DNA of 60,000 nucleotides from Gnetum montanum (taxonomy: Eukaryota; Streptophyta; Gnetopsida; Gnetales; Gnetaceae): NCBI GenBank assembly GCA_015680685.1, contig MNCI01022386.1:259787-319786 (forward strand). Direction: 5' to 3'. Numbering within the stretch: position 1 is the first letter of the stretch; the number at the start of each line of letters is the position of its first letter. The translations under genes were made by a program, and so were the position numbers. Of this stretch, positions 46,960 to 58,304 are shown piece after piece. The notes beneath the pieces were generated by a model. It saw only the letters and a program-made list of their open reading frames with translations, searched no databases and was not told the DNA's origin.

Positions 46960-49900
46960 ATGATTGTTCCTCATATCACTTGCCCCACATTGGCAGCCTT
47001 CCTAATTCTTCTTTCACTGGCGGTTTACATTCTTCTCCTAAGCTCTGTCGGTTTTTGTTCTATTGTATTTTTTTTTCTTTCAGTTTTGTGTTTGTAATTC
47101 TTCTTTTCTGCTGTTTGTTGTTTCATTTGATTTTGTTTCTTGATTGCTTGCTGAGTGTTGGAGTTAAATTAAATTTTCCAGGGCTTCCTTCTTCTTATAG
47201 GGGTGCTTGCCTACGTGCTGCATCACTTGAAGACTGTTGAGAGCAATGCCCGGTACGATTTTAATTCAAAACAACATTCTGCAGTCTATACTTAGGCTTT
47301 GCTAGCATTTTTTAAATATACTTGTTGAAATCCTTTTTCCTTCTGGTAATTGAAATAGAAATACTTTCTTTGTCTTTATTTATACAGGGAGGATGAAGGA
47401 ACTGTTTCATATTTTGAGGATCCAAATTCATTAAAAAAGGTACCCTTTTTTTAATAATCTTTTTTTTTTGGCAGATAAGCCTTCAAAATTTATTTTCTTT
47501 CTGGATTTTCTTATAGAAAGCGCTGATAATCTGGGAAAACCGGTTGTGCTTTGTTTACATTTATTTGGCATGAAGTTTAAAGCATGTACTGCAGAAACAT
47601 CTGGGCTTGTTTTACCAGTTCTAGTGTTAAGATTATTGGATATACTTCTTAATGGTGGAATTAATTTGTATTTCACTTCTGAATGACCACAATTTATCAA
47701 TAGATTTTAAAATTTTCACAAGCTACCACTCAGTAGTGTTAACTGATGCTAGAAAAAGTCTATATACTTCACATGGTTTGAGACTGTGGAATGTGAGAGC
47801 ATGGAAATGTTTACTCAAATAAGTTTGGTAGGAAGGGCTATTTCATGAGAGCGAGGTCAGTCACATATGCAATGTGAATAGCAGATGTCAGAACCTGAAA
47901 CTTTTTGACTATATGTATCCCAGAACATATGGTTAACATGATACTTTGGTAGAACTTTAGGTAGAATGTAGAGCTGTCTCAATTATGGCTCAAACTAGTA
48001 ACATTTTGTATGCATAATACTTGTCAGACAATGAGATAATCAGTTAAGCCACTTCTCATTGGCATGTGGATTGTGAATAGATTTTTTTGTAGAATTAGTA
48101 AAAATTCAGATGAATTCATTATCATTATCATCCTAGCCTTATCCCGACAAAATAGGGTCAGCTATACGAGTTCTCTTTCGACATTCACCCCTGTGAAGAG
48201 TTAGATCTGTATTTATTTGCAATTTCTTCTTATCACCTTGATTCATTTTTTCTTATGTCTTTTTTGGTTTTCTTTTCAGTGGCTTTCCTAGAATTCAGAC
48301 AAGATAAGGTTGAAATCAGTAAAAAATACATATAAAATGACAAACCACTAATTGCAAATTCATGAAATAAATAATTATAATATATTATTGACAAATACAA
48401 TAATAGATAAATTGTGATTGACCCTAGTGATATATGAATGGTTTTTAGGTTGATTTATTATTTTTTATTTTAATAAACTTTGAGATTCAGTGTTAGTTTA
48501 AATATTTAGTTTTAATTTTTCATTTTTGTTAATTTAATGGTCTACAGTTTATTTTTTATTTTTATGAAAGTACGTTTGATTTGCATTCTCATGTAGCTGG
48601 GAGAAAATTTTCATGTGAGCATGCTCTTATAAAACACTGAAAAAGAAAATAAAGAGACTTTGGTTCAATCCTGGAATTTTCCCTCCAGCCAAATTTGTTT
48701 AGTGGCTGAGCATGTAATAAGCTTACAAAAATGAATTAAATCTATCTTTAACTGAAATTAGCCTACAATTACAACTTTCTCTAAACTCTTTTTTCTAAAC
48801 AATGTGCAAGGAACTTTAAATAGTGAAAATTCCTCAACAAAGAAAATGTTTCATAGCTTGATAAAATCAAAAGTAAAGCCAAAGTTATATAAAAGTTGAC
48901 AATGAAGTCAGAACATTGATACAAGAGTTGAAAGTAAAGTCAAATTTATGCGAAGTGCACACCTTTCATGAATCTCACTCCAACATTATATCTTTCTTTT
49001 CAATGTATTTCATTATGCTCCATATTGCATTGTAAGGTTGTTTTTAATATAATTGCTTTGTACTTATTAAAAAAAGAAAAATTTGACATAAAAATTTGTA
49101 GGGTGTAATCAGATTTATGGGAAAAAGTAGAAACATTATTTGAGATTAGATTTTCATAAGATAAATAGAAACAAGTATTTGAGTTGAGTTCACTGGGAAG
49201 AAAAAAGTCTAAACATAGTATAATGAAATTAATATAAAATACAATGTAGGCATAATTTTAAGCAAATTTCTGAAAAAAGTAGAGATTGGAAGCAAAAGAT
49301 TTCAATGCCTTTTTACAAACTTGTTTCCCTTGCACAGCGTGTTTTTACGTTACAAGACCTTTGAATCTCACAGGAAAGGTGCATTTCAAACTAACCCTTT
49401 GCAAACTGTAATTATTAGTCGGCACTAGTTGATATGGGATGAACTTATGATTTTGGATAAGAATTAAGGGAAACTATGAGAATGATGGGTCTGACGTTTC
49501 CATATATTTTCTTAGTTATTTTCAGGTGCCAATATGTAGAATATGACAATTTGTGCATTGGATTCAGTGCACTTAAGACTGCCTGATGATACATTGAGAA
49601 CACATTAAAATTCGTTTGAATGCAACTATATGACATTTAGTAATTACTTCATAGTGCATGAGGCTGTTGAATGGAACTTTTTTTGTAGAGTTCGTTATGA
49701 TACGTAGGGCTACTTTTTTTGTGCCCTTGTGCATCCAGTGATCATGTTTTATAGTTAAGTTAAGAGCCTAAGGTAATTCTAGATCTTGTGATTTTGTCTT
49801 TCAATATGAGAACGCTGGTACCTTCAGTTGTTTCCAGAAGGCAAACACTGCCCTGTATTTTGACCACTAGCATTTTGAGCGCTATACCCTTTTATGGCCA

Positions 49901-52900
49901 AAGTAAGTATTGACACTGTTTCAGAACTGACAAATTCTGATAACTCTTTTCATATGATTCTTATTTCAAAATTACTCTTGAGATGCATTGCCAAACAGAA
50001 TGTTAATGCCTTTTCAGAAGTGACAAGTTCTAATAGCACTCTTCTTATGATTCTTATTTCAAAATTACTCTTGAGATGCTTTTCCGAACAGAGTATTAAT
50101 GCCTTTTCAGAACTGGCAAGTTCTGATAGCATTTTTCATATGACTCTTATTTCAGAAGTACTCTTCTTGAGATGCTTTTCCATAATGGAGAAGTTAACAA
50201 ACCCAACAACATACAAGGATTAAAACTCCTAACGGAGAAATAAATGTTATACGCCTTATTATGATTTTAGATGGTACCATTACAGGGAGAACCAACGAAA
50301 AAGAAAATGCTGGCAGATTGTTGCTTCCTCTCATTTTCAAATGTAAAAGGGAGAAACATTAACCAACACTAACAGTAGTGATAGCATACTTTTACCCGTA
50401 CATGTATCTTGTAGCTGGGAAGAAACTGTAGCTTTACAATATATATAAAAAACACATGTAAATTGCTCTAGGTTAGTTATTCTATGAACCGGTGAGGTGT
50501 AATGAAAAGAAGGATAAAATGTAAGAATTTCTGAATGCACTGTTTCCATACATTCTATCTTTCTTTTTGTTACGGCTTATAGCCTTATACATTAAATGGC
50601 CTTTTACAAGATTTTATGCTATGCTTTTTTGGAGCTAGAATGCAATTTAAAATTATGTATATATGTATGGGTAAACTTCTGTGACATGTAGTGCTAGTGT
50701 TTGCTGTTTTCCTTGCTTAAATTTGCACATGAGTAGACATCAGAGATCCATCAGTGTTTTATCTTTCTTTTTTCTTGAACTGTTTCTGTAGTCTCTCAAT
50801 TTTTTATTTAATGAATGCATCAAGGGAGTGATTTTGAAATAAGAGTAAAATGGAAAGCGGTATTGGATCTTGTCAGATATAGTAGGAGCATGAAGAATTT
50901 TAATGTGGAATTCTATGAAGAATAAGAATTCTCACGGCATTTTTCATTACTGCCATATAGGCTATATATAATGAGTACAAGAAACAATTTTCCTGAAGAA
51001 TAGCAAAAGTACTAGGAAAATTGATAAAAAGAATAGGGAAAGTATAGGGAATGTTGATAACTAATCTTCAACAAAATAAGGAAACAAAGATACCTTCTAA
51101 TAATGCCTCATGAGTTTCAATTAAAGATAGAACCGACTCCTCTATATTTCTAAAATAGCAAATAAAATAACAAATCAGAGAGATGGATTAATGCCTAGAA
51201 TAATTCTACACTCCCTCTCAAACCAGGCTGAAAATATTGTTCATCTCGAGCTTGGAACTTAATTCTTCGAAACATTTTCTAGGTAAGGCTTTTGTTAGAA
51301 TATCAGCAATTTGAGAACTTGTTGGCGTGTACACCAACTGGATGACATTGCCTTCAATCTTTTCTTTGATGAAGTGCTGATCAATCTCCACATGTTTAGG
51401 CCTATCATGATGAACTAGATTCTTGGCTATATTGATTGCTGATTGGTTATCACAAAGAAGCTTCATTGGTGCTTCAATCTTAACTTTAAGTTCCTCGAGT
51501 AGTCTTTTGATCCAAATTCCTTTGCAAATACCATGGGCCATAGCATGAAATTCAGCTTTTGCACTACTCCTTGATACCACAGATTGCTTTTTGCTTTTCC
51601 AAGTAACAAGATTACCCCAAACATAGGTGCAATAACCTGATGTAGATCTTCAATTAGTCATGGAGCCTGCTCAATCTGCATCACTATAGATCTATACCCC
51701 TCAGCTTGAGCACTTCTTGAAGAGTAGTCCTTTTCTTGGTGTTAACTTTAAATATCATAGGATTTTGTAGATCGCTTCCAAGTGTTCTTCTCTTGGGTCA
51801 TTCATGAATTGGCTCACAACATTGACGGACAATCCAATGTCGGGACGAGTATGTGAGAAATAGATTAATCTACCAACTAACCATTGATACTGACCCTTGT
51901 CAATAGGAGCCCCCTTTGCTGCGATCCCCAGTTTAGTGGTCTCCATTGGAGTGTCTGCTAGCTTACATCCCAACATCCCACATTCTTCAAGCAAATCCAA
52001 AACAGATTTCCTTTGAGATATAGAAATTTCACTCCTTGATCTAGCCACCTCCATACCTAGAAAATATGTAAGATTTCCTAGATCTTTGATCTCAAATTCT
52101 TTGGCAAGAGTCTTCTTCAAATTAGTCATCTCTTTTGTGAAATCACTAGTACCAATTATATCATCAACATTAACTATTAGGATAGATACCTTACCAACTA
52201 TGGACCTTTTTATGAACAAGGTATGATCGGCTTGGCTTTGGGCCTATCCATGCAACTTCACCACCTTTGTAAATCTGTCATACCAGGCTCTTGGAGATTG
52301 TTTAAGACCATACAAAGACCTTTTCAACTTGCATACTTGATTCCTTGTAGCGTGACTCTCAAACCTTGGAGGAATTTTCATGTGTACTTCCTCTTCCAGG
52401 TCTCCATTTAGGAAACCATTCTTTGCATCTAACTGAAATAGTGGCCAGTCGAGGTTGGCAGCAAGTGACAAGAGAACCCCAATAGTGTTAAGCTTGGCTA
52501 TAGGAGCAAATGTTTCTTGATAGTCAAGGCCATAAGATTGAGTGAAATCGTTTGCAACGAGGTGAGCTTTGTGTCTGTCAACACTGCCATCTTCCTTATA
52601 CTTCATTGTAAATATCCATTTGCACCCAACTGGATTCTTTCTTGGAGGCAAATTAGTTATCTCCCATGTTTGATTCCTTTCAAGAGCCCGAATCTCCTCA
52701 AGAACTGTTGCCTTCCATAAGGGATTTTTGAGTGCTTTTTGGACATTAGTAGGTACCTATATAGCATCCAAACTTGTGATGAAGGCCTGGAAATTTGGTG
52801 ACAAATTAGAGTAAGAGACATAATTACGAATAGGATGCTGAGTGCATGATCTAACCCTCTTCCTTAGAGCAATTGGCCAAATCATCAGGAGTATCACTAG

Positions 52901-55900
52901 TAACAATCTCAGAAATTGTGTGTCCTTCATTTAATGAATTCAAGTTGGACTTTTGGACGGGTTCAGGAGAAGCCGGAGGTTCTCCTTGATGTTGTGTATT
53001 TCCTCTCTTGGAATGGACACTTAGCTCATCGTTCATTGGTGAGTTCGAAGAAGGGTTAGACTTTGGGTTAGGCTCTTGAGAAGTGGTCTCGGGTAGAGTA
53101 AATTGGGAGGCTTGGTTGATGTGTTCGGAAGTGAAAACTATAGGAGTTTCGATGTTATGAGGGAATTTTGAATCATTCTCAACATCCCAAGGCCAGCATT
53201 CCTTATTTATATTCACTCTCCCCCTGAATGGTAGTATTAGGATAAAGGGGTTGATTTTCAAAGAAAGAGACATCCACAGAATGATAATACCATTTTGTGA
53301 TTGGCGAATAACACTTGTACCCTTTTTGATTTGACAAATATCCCAAGAAAATACATTTGATTGCTCGTGGGTCTAACTTCCCTCGATTTTGTGAGTGGAT
53401 GTGGACAAAAGTTGAGCACCTGAAAGTTTTGAGTGGAATGGTAGACACAATCTGAGAGGAAGGCTGATATTTCAAGAGTGTTTGTAGTGGAGTCTAGAAA
53501 TTGAGAACATGAGAAGGCATCCAATTTATCAAGAATGATGTAGTGAGGATGGCATCTCCCCACAAATGTTTAGGAACATTGGTTGATAACATTAAGGATT
53601 GGGCAACTTCAAGAAGATGTCTATTTTTTTGTTTTTGCAATGCCTTTAGTTGTGGGATGTCAACACAAGAACTTTGATGAATGATTCCTTGACTCTAGAT
53701 ATTCTCCCAAAACAGACTTGAAATATTCTTTGCCATTGTTTGTTCTGAGAATTTGAATTTTGGTTTGAAATTGAGTTTGAATCATGATGATGAAATTTTT
53801 GGAGACTTGCTCAACTTTGGATTTTTCTTTTAAGAGATATACCCATGTCATGCAAGTTTGATCATCAATGAATGACACAAACCATCGGGATCCTAAAAGA
53901 TGTTTTACCTGAGAGGGACCCCTCACATCACTATGAATCATTGAAAAAGGATGAGAAGGTTTGTATGATTGATTTGGAAATGGGCTTCATGTATGCTTTG
54001 AAAATTGACACACTTCACATTGGAACAAATTTGGATTTTTATTCTTGAATAATAATGGAAACAATCTTTCAAGATACAAAAAATTGGGATGACCTAAACG
54101 AACTGCCATAACATGGCTTCATTATTGGAATGAGAAACAGAAACACTAGAATATGAATCTTGGAAACGTAGACTACCGACTTTTAGAGCTTGTCCATGTG
54201 GAGAGTTATTGCTTGTGAGTAGGTATAACCCTGAACTTTCCTTAGACATACCAATTGTCCTCCCCGTATCCATATCTTGAAAATCACACAAGTTTTTGAA
54301 AAACTTAGTGACAATTATAATGATGTGTAAGTTTACTGATAGATAACAAATTGCAATCCAACTTTGGAACAAACAAAACCAAGCAAAGTGTCAAATCCTT
54401 GGTTAATTTCACTGTTCCAATTCCAGCCACTTGAGAACGTGTTCCATCAGCAATTCGAACATGCTACTTCTCCTTACACAGATTGATTTCAATAAATAAC
54501 CGTGAGTCTTCAGTCATATGATTAGATGTCCTAGAGTCAATTATCCAAACAGCAAAAATCTTTTCCTTTAACATTGAAAGCATGCATGATTTTACCTCTG
54601 TGAGCAATAGATTCGGTGGCTATGAGAGAGGAGGATGAATTGATTTGCTGCTGCCCGAACAGTTTCTGAAGTAATTTGAGTTGTTCTTTGCTGAAGAGAA
54701 TCGTCTCGGTGATTTCTGGTTTTTTCTCAGTTGTGGCTGAATGTCCTTTGCCATCCTTCCGAGTGGCAGATTTGACATCACCAGGTTTGCCATGTAATTC
54801 CCAACATCGATCCTTTGTGTGACCAAGTTTGTGACAATGGTCACATTTAGGCCTCTCCTTCGTCTACTTTCCATTGTTGAATGTTGGCTGTCCTCCATGA
54901 GCTGCCATTGCACAACCTTCGAAATTGTTGGATGTGCCTTGCTTTCCCATCATGATCTTCTTGTGGCTTTCTTCATGTTGAACATTGAACGTTGGCAAAT
55001 GCTTCACAAAGACTTGGTAGAGGGCTCTTTGATAAAATCCGTCCACGAATGTCATCCAAGTTCTTATTCAGGCTGATTAAGAGCTTGTATAGGTGTGCTT
55101 CTTCAACAATCTTTTTGTAATACGCGGCATTGTCAGGACACTTCCATTTTTATTCTTGGAACATGTCTAATTGTTGCCAATGATAGTTGAGAATGTTGAA
55201 GTATTGTGTGACGTTGAGATCTCCTTGTGGTTGATCATGAAGAATACTCTTGATCTTGAACAACTTGGATTTGTTCTTGATGTGTGAGTATGCCTTCTTA
55301 GCAGCTTCCCAAATTTCTGCTATTGTTTCATATAGGATAAAATTTTCTCCTATCTCATTCAGCATGGAATTGAGAAGCCATTACTCAACCAAATTATGCT
55401 CTGTCTTCCATGCTCGAAAGGATGCATCTTCCTTCTTTGGTTGGACTGCTTCACCGGTAAGGTATTCATCTTTACCTTTACCGGTGATAAAGATCAAAGT
55501 GGATTGTGACCAGGCGAGATAATTCTGGCTGTTAAGCTTGTGGCCAGTGATGACAAAAGATGAGTGATTCATGACACCCAGTTGGCTGATAGAGCTCGAG
55601 ATGACTTCCATAGATGAGTCTCCCTTACCAGTGGCCATTGAAAATTTTCAGAGATGGCTTTGATATCATGCAGAATTTTAATGTGGAATTCTATGAAGAA
55701 TAAGAATTCTCACTGCATTTTTTGTTACTGCCATATAGGCTATATATAATGAGTACAAGAAACAACTTTCCTAAAGAATAGGGAAAGTGCAAGGAAAGTT
55801 GATAAAAAGAATAGGGAAAGTATAGTGAAAGTTGATAACTAATCTTCAACAAAATAAGGAAACAAAGATACCTTCTAATAATGCCTCATAAGTTTCAGTC

Positions 55901-58304
55901 AAAGATAGAACCGAATCCCCTATATTTCTAAAATAGCAAATAAAATAACAAATCAGAGAGATTAATGCCTAGAATAATTCCACAGAGCATTAATATCTTT
56001 TTTTTTGGCAATAAAAGTGTACTGCTGATTTTGTGTGTTTGAGTTGGTTTTCAATAAAGTAGTATAAAAATGAAGGATTTTTTGAGACATATCTGTTTTT
56101 CTGCTGGTTATGTTTGTTTTTATAATGATATTCTGTGCACTTAGTAGTTCTGTTTTCATTCGGAGGATCTGAGGAATTGATTTTCTTTTGACGAAAAACC
56201 TGTGCACTCTTTAAATCATATAATGATTCATCTGGAACTGCTACTTTAATATATAAGGGATGATAACCTTCCTTGAATTTAGCAAATTAGGAAGCTTTCT
56301 CACATGATTAGTTGCAATCATCTCAATTCATTTCTTTAACTCTATCTTTTCCCTGCTAATAAATAGGTGTGCCAGGGAAAATTCTCAGAATATATGTTCA
56401 AGTAGGTTCCAGGTAGACAACCATTCATATGCGTGTCACCAAATAATGTTGTCGATGCTGGCTCCACATAGAGATAGTGTAAACACATTGATGAAGATGT
56501 TTTTTTATAGATCAGTCTGCTGGAGTTGTGAAAAGCTGATTGATTTTGAAAGCAAATAACCATATCAAAGAATTTATATGATTTGAATTAAGGTTTGACA
56601 TCAAGAAAGGGTGAAGATTGTTGAAAATGGGTTATCTTGCAAGAAAAATCCATGATACTAGATGAACTACTGTATTTACAGTTACCAAGGAAACTTTTGT
56701 TAGGAAGGTTTTACAACTTATCATAACTATTGAACCATGAAATTGCTCAGAATTGTTTGTGTCTGTTAACTGCAACCTTGAAACATTAAAGATTTTCAAA
56801 CTAATGAGGAAGATGTTCTCTGAATTGGCAAGTTTGCATATGAGATAGTAGATGAGTGGCTAACAGGTTCCAAAAGAAGTTCCACTATGCATTAACTATC
56901 CTGAGATCTCAATGCAGAAGAGAGGCTGCTAGTAGTGGAGTCCTCAACAATTTTTCGTGGTTCATAAGAACCATAATAGAAACTTTGTACGTAATCTTCT
57001 GTAAAATAAGAGAGCATACTTAAAAAAAAAAAGAATTACAAAAAGATTACACAAAATGAACAATTTAAAAAAAAACACAAAAGAATGTGACCATCTTCTA
57101 GTGAAAGTACTTGAGAACCCCTTCCCACCAGTAGTAGTTTAGAATTAGAAACTCTAACCTGTAATTTAGCAATAGTTCAGCACTGAGAGCTGTAACCAGT
57201 AAATTTTCCAAATCATTTTAACATATTGAATATATTTAAGACTTTATGCATTATTGTGCCATTGAAGCAAAGTTTTGCACTCCCTGTGATCAGGAAGCAT
57301 GCTTCAGTTGTCTGAGAACATTGTGGGCTGTAGGTATGTGGGTGCTTTTAAAATAATGGTATTTGTCCCAAAAATTAGAAAGTTAAAAGTCAATCATTAC
57401 GATAGATTAATAGTAATGTGAAAACAATAAAGCCGGAGTATGCTTAAGGTTACTTTTCAAACAAAATACACAAAGTTGTGTTGCACTGCTGTCATGCGTA
57501 GAGGTTTACAGGTGTGCTGGTCCACAGTCATCTGATATTCTATTATTCTATTAGTTTCACAGTTACTTCAGGCTGGTTCCTTTCCATAGTTATTGGTAAA
57601 AACTTGCAAAAGCAAGGGATACGAATCTCTGCAGGATGGTGGTTCGTTGTAGAAAACACTCATTCTTAACAGTTCAGCATTCTTCAGCCTTTAATTAGCT
57701 TTAGCTCATAATCTCAATGAATGAATGCGATCATGATCATGCTATTTACTAAGGTTTTGGTTGCAGGTACAGTGCCCATCAATTTTTGATCCTTCTAAAA
57801 AATATCTATCATTGATTGTTCCAGCATATAATGAAGAAACAAGGATGCCTGTTGCTGTTGAGGAGATGCTGAAGTATGTATTCGTTCTATCCATATTTGA
57901 TTCATTTACAGCTGTCTAAAAATTATATAGTTAAGGAGCAACATTTGTAACGTTCTAGTGGTATATTGAATGATTACCTGTTTTTTTTATAAATAAGATC
58001 TACTGTATTAAGGATTCCTGAAGTACAATAATATATTTTTTGTCACTTGACTGAATTGAACAAATATTAAATCTTCTTTGCTGTGTTTACGCTGCCTAGT
58101 TAAATTTTAAGAATAATTACCTTGTTGCAGTTACCTTATAGTTTCTTCTGTGAAATGAATATTGGTTTGAAGAACATGAAAAAATTCTGTTATTTTACAT
58201 ATTTTACATGTTTCAATTTGCAAGCATCTGTTAACCGTTTTGTTATAAATATATGCAGCTATCTTCAACAACGTTCTGTTGCAAACAAATCCTTTTCATA
58301 CGAG
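46960..58304 (+). CDS. ALG5: Dolichyl-phosphate beta-glucosyltransferase (ALG5-type), 5' part, five exons
   Basis: Enzymes of this family transfer glucose from UDP-glucose to dolichyl phosphate at the ER membrane, making the donor for the last glucose additions to the N-glycan precursor. Exons as I read them: 46960-47022 (the donor at 47047 is an in-phase alternative), 47182-47252, 47388-47439, 57767-57873 and 58259-58304. All introns start GT and end AG and the reading frame closes across every junction. The start ATG has an in-frame TAA 39 nt upstream. The N-terminus is a hydrophobic membrane anchor (FLILLSLA then GFLLLIGVLAYVL), followed by a short linker, SLKK, CPSIFDP, then LSLIVPAYNEETR, the opening of a family-2 GT-A domain, and YLQQR...KSFSYE. 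Spacing and wording fit ALG5 better than dolichol-phosphate mannose synthase, which lacks this anchor. The DDGS and DxD segments must lie beyond 60,000. Exon 1 is the least certain exon. Confidence 0.88.
47458..47700 (-). mobile_element. Poly(A)-ended insertion with an 89-codon open frame
   Basis: A run of T at the left edge corresponds to a poly(A) tail on the - strand. The adjoining frame ends INFEGLSAKKK directly before the tail. This is compatible with a retroposed piece (LINE end or processed transcript). I do not recognise the protein segment. Confidence 0.3.
48118..48290 (-). mobile_element. RTE-type LINE 3' end fragment
   Basis: Contains CTTATCCCGACAAAATAGGG followed by TCAGCTATACGAG, and TTCACCCCTGTGAA. 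This is the 3'-end sequence widely dispersed in plant genomes in RTE-clade LINEs. A short ATC/ATT microsatellite at its left border (the 3' tail) gives the - strand orientation. Confidence 0.6.
49921..50190. repeat. 93-bp minisatellite, three units, in ALG5 intron 3
   Basis: Units start at 49,921, 50,014 and 50,107, exactly 93 bp apart. Each begins TCAGAA(C/G)TGRCAA and contains GATTCTTATTTCA and GAGATGC. Because 93 is a multiple of three, the same frames stay open through the array on both strands. I see no sign that this is a gene. Confidence 0.85.
50891..51210 (-). repeat. 3' LTR of the copia element
   Basis: 320 bp, starting TGAAGAATTT and ending TTCTACA on the + strand. It is paired with 55,669-55,984. 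It carries 4 extra bases (a GGAT-type indel) near its right end compared with the partner. Confidence 0.93.
51211..51222 (-). promoter_or_regulatory. Polypurine tract of the copia element
   Basis: On the - strand a GAGAGGGAG run directly abuts the 3' LTR. The RNase H frame stops only about 8 nt before the LTR, so the internal region is compact. Confidence 0.7.
51218..51580 (-). pseudogene. Copia RNase H, C-terminal end of pol
   Basis: A 120-codon open frame with SSAKAEFHAMAHGICKGIW, LLCDNQSAINIAKN and HVEIDQHFIKEKI, then IADILTKALP. This is standard copia RNase H that removes the RNA template. The frame ends just before the purine tract. It is the best preserved part of the element, but it is separated from RT by stops at 51,581-51,754. 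Confidence 0.92.
51755..52720 (-). pseudogene. Copia reverse transcriptase, broken
   Basis: Recognisable in order: NPVGCKWIFTMKYKEDGSV, HLVANDFTQSYGLDYQETF, PLFQLDAKNGFLNGDLEEEV, CKLKRSLYGLKQSPRAWY, then, after a frameshift near 52,220-52,244, ILIVNVDDIIGTS and LGMEVARS. The active-site Y-V-D-D reads N-V-D-D at 52,160-52,171, a Tyr-to-Asn change. Both catalytic Asp residues of the box remain. Confidence 0.92.
52853..53475 (-). pseudogene. Copia integrase C-terminal and linker region, frameshifted
   Basis: Frames here contain KCIFLGYLSNQKGYKCY (the CxFLGY...KGYK box found after the integrase core in plant copia elements), then a Pro/Ser/Asn-rich linker (TTSQEPNPKSNPSSNSP). The two pieces lie in different overlapping frames, so a frameshift separates them around 53,210-53,270. 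Confidence 0.75.
53550..54110 (-). pseudogene. Copia integrase core, catalytic residue changed
   Basis: The 93-codon open part (53,660-53,941) includes IHSDVRGPS (first catalytic Asp) and SFIDDQTCMTWVYLLKEKS. The second catalytic block reads LRTNNGKEY where LRxDNGxEY is expected, an Asp-to-Asn change at 53,738-53,740 explained by one G-to-A change. The zinc-binding part (a C-x2-C with QFSKHT) precedes it at about 53,960-54,080. Integrase would insert the cDNA; this copy cannot. Confidence 0.85.
54600..55638 (-). pseudogene. Copia gag with CCHC zinc knuckle, broken
   Basis: Gag builds the cytoplasmic particle. The frame opens at the ATG at 55,638. It contains NYLAWSQSTLIFITGKGK and later LNVTQYFNILNYHWQQL, wording typical of plant copia gag. 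A single in-frame stop near 55,381 separates the first 85 codons from the continuation in the same frame. A CX2CX4HX4C knuckle (CDHCHKLGHTKDRC) lies at 54,804-54,845, in a different frame from part of the upstream gag, so at least one frameshift is present. Confidence 0.85.
55655..55668 (-). promoter_or_regulatory. Primer binding site of the copia element (tRNA-Met type)
   Basis: Immediately inside the 5' LTR, the - strand reads TGATATCAAAGCCA. This matches the initiator tRNA-Met complement TGGTATCAGAGC apart from two G-to-A changes. Confidence 0.85.
55669..55984 (-). repeat. 5' LTR of the copia element
   Basis: 316 bp, starting TGCAGAATTT and ending TTCCACA on the + strand, followed by target duplication GAGCA. 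In the element's own orientation this is the upstream, promoter-bearing LTR. Confidence 0.93.
55990..57766. other. Remainder of ALG5 intron 3, no gene seen
   Basis: AT-rich single-copy-looking sequence with poly(A) stretches near 57,020-57,080. The only short open frames are composition-driven. A clean TTGCAG acceptor ends it. Confidence 0.5.

Larger units (their letters stand above)
50891..55984 (-). mobile_element. Complete but inactive Ty1/copia LTR retrotransposon in ALG5 intron 3
   Basis: Both LTRs begin TG and end CA, and the element is flanked by perfect 5-bp target duplications GAGCA (50886-50890 and 55985-55989). Read on the - strand, the order is 5' LTR, tRNA-Met-type primer site, gag with zinc knuckle, integrase, reverse transcriptase, RNase H, purine tract, 3' LTR. 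Integrase before RT is diagnostic of copia. The two LTRs differ at roughly 19 of about 316 aligned positions by my count, plus a 4-bp indel. Stop codons, frameshifts and replaced catalytic residues show it is dead. It lies antisense to the host gene. Confidence 0.95.
47440..57766 (+). other. Intron 3 of the ALG5-type gene, 10.3 kb, phase 0
   Basis: The donor follows an AAG codon (AAG|GTACCC) and the acceptor is TTGCAG|GTACAG. The flanking exons join in frame to give SLKK-VQCPSIFDP. The intron carries an antisense poly(A)-ended piece (47,458-47,700), an RTE-type LINE tail (48,118-48,290), a 93-bp triplicated minisatellite (49,921-50,190) and a complete antisense copia element (50,891-55,984). 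The element accounts for about half the length. Introns 1, 2 and 4 are only 159, 135 and 385 bp. Confidence 0.85.

Noticed and set aside
46881-47240. 119-codon + strand frame over the ALG5 start
   Set aside because: It overlaps exons 1 and 2 in the wrong frame and reads through intron 1. The spliced frame gives a better membrane anchor and joins correctly to exon 3.
49894-50223. 109-codon frame, possible leucine-rich small protein
   Set aside because: It is produced by a 93-bp repeat whose unit length is a multiple of three, and the opposite strand is equally open.
46960-58304. Identity as dolichol-phosphate mannose synthase instead of ALG5
   Set aside because: The N-terminal anchor, the SLKK-x-CPSI-x-DPS linker and VPAYNEETRMP...YLQQR fit the ALG5 pattern; mannose synthase begins close to its VPTYNE block without an anchor.
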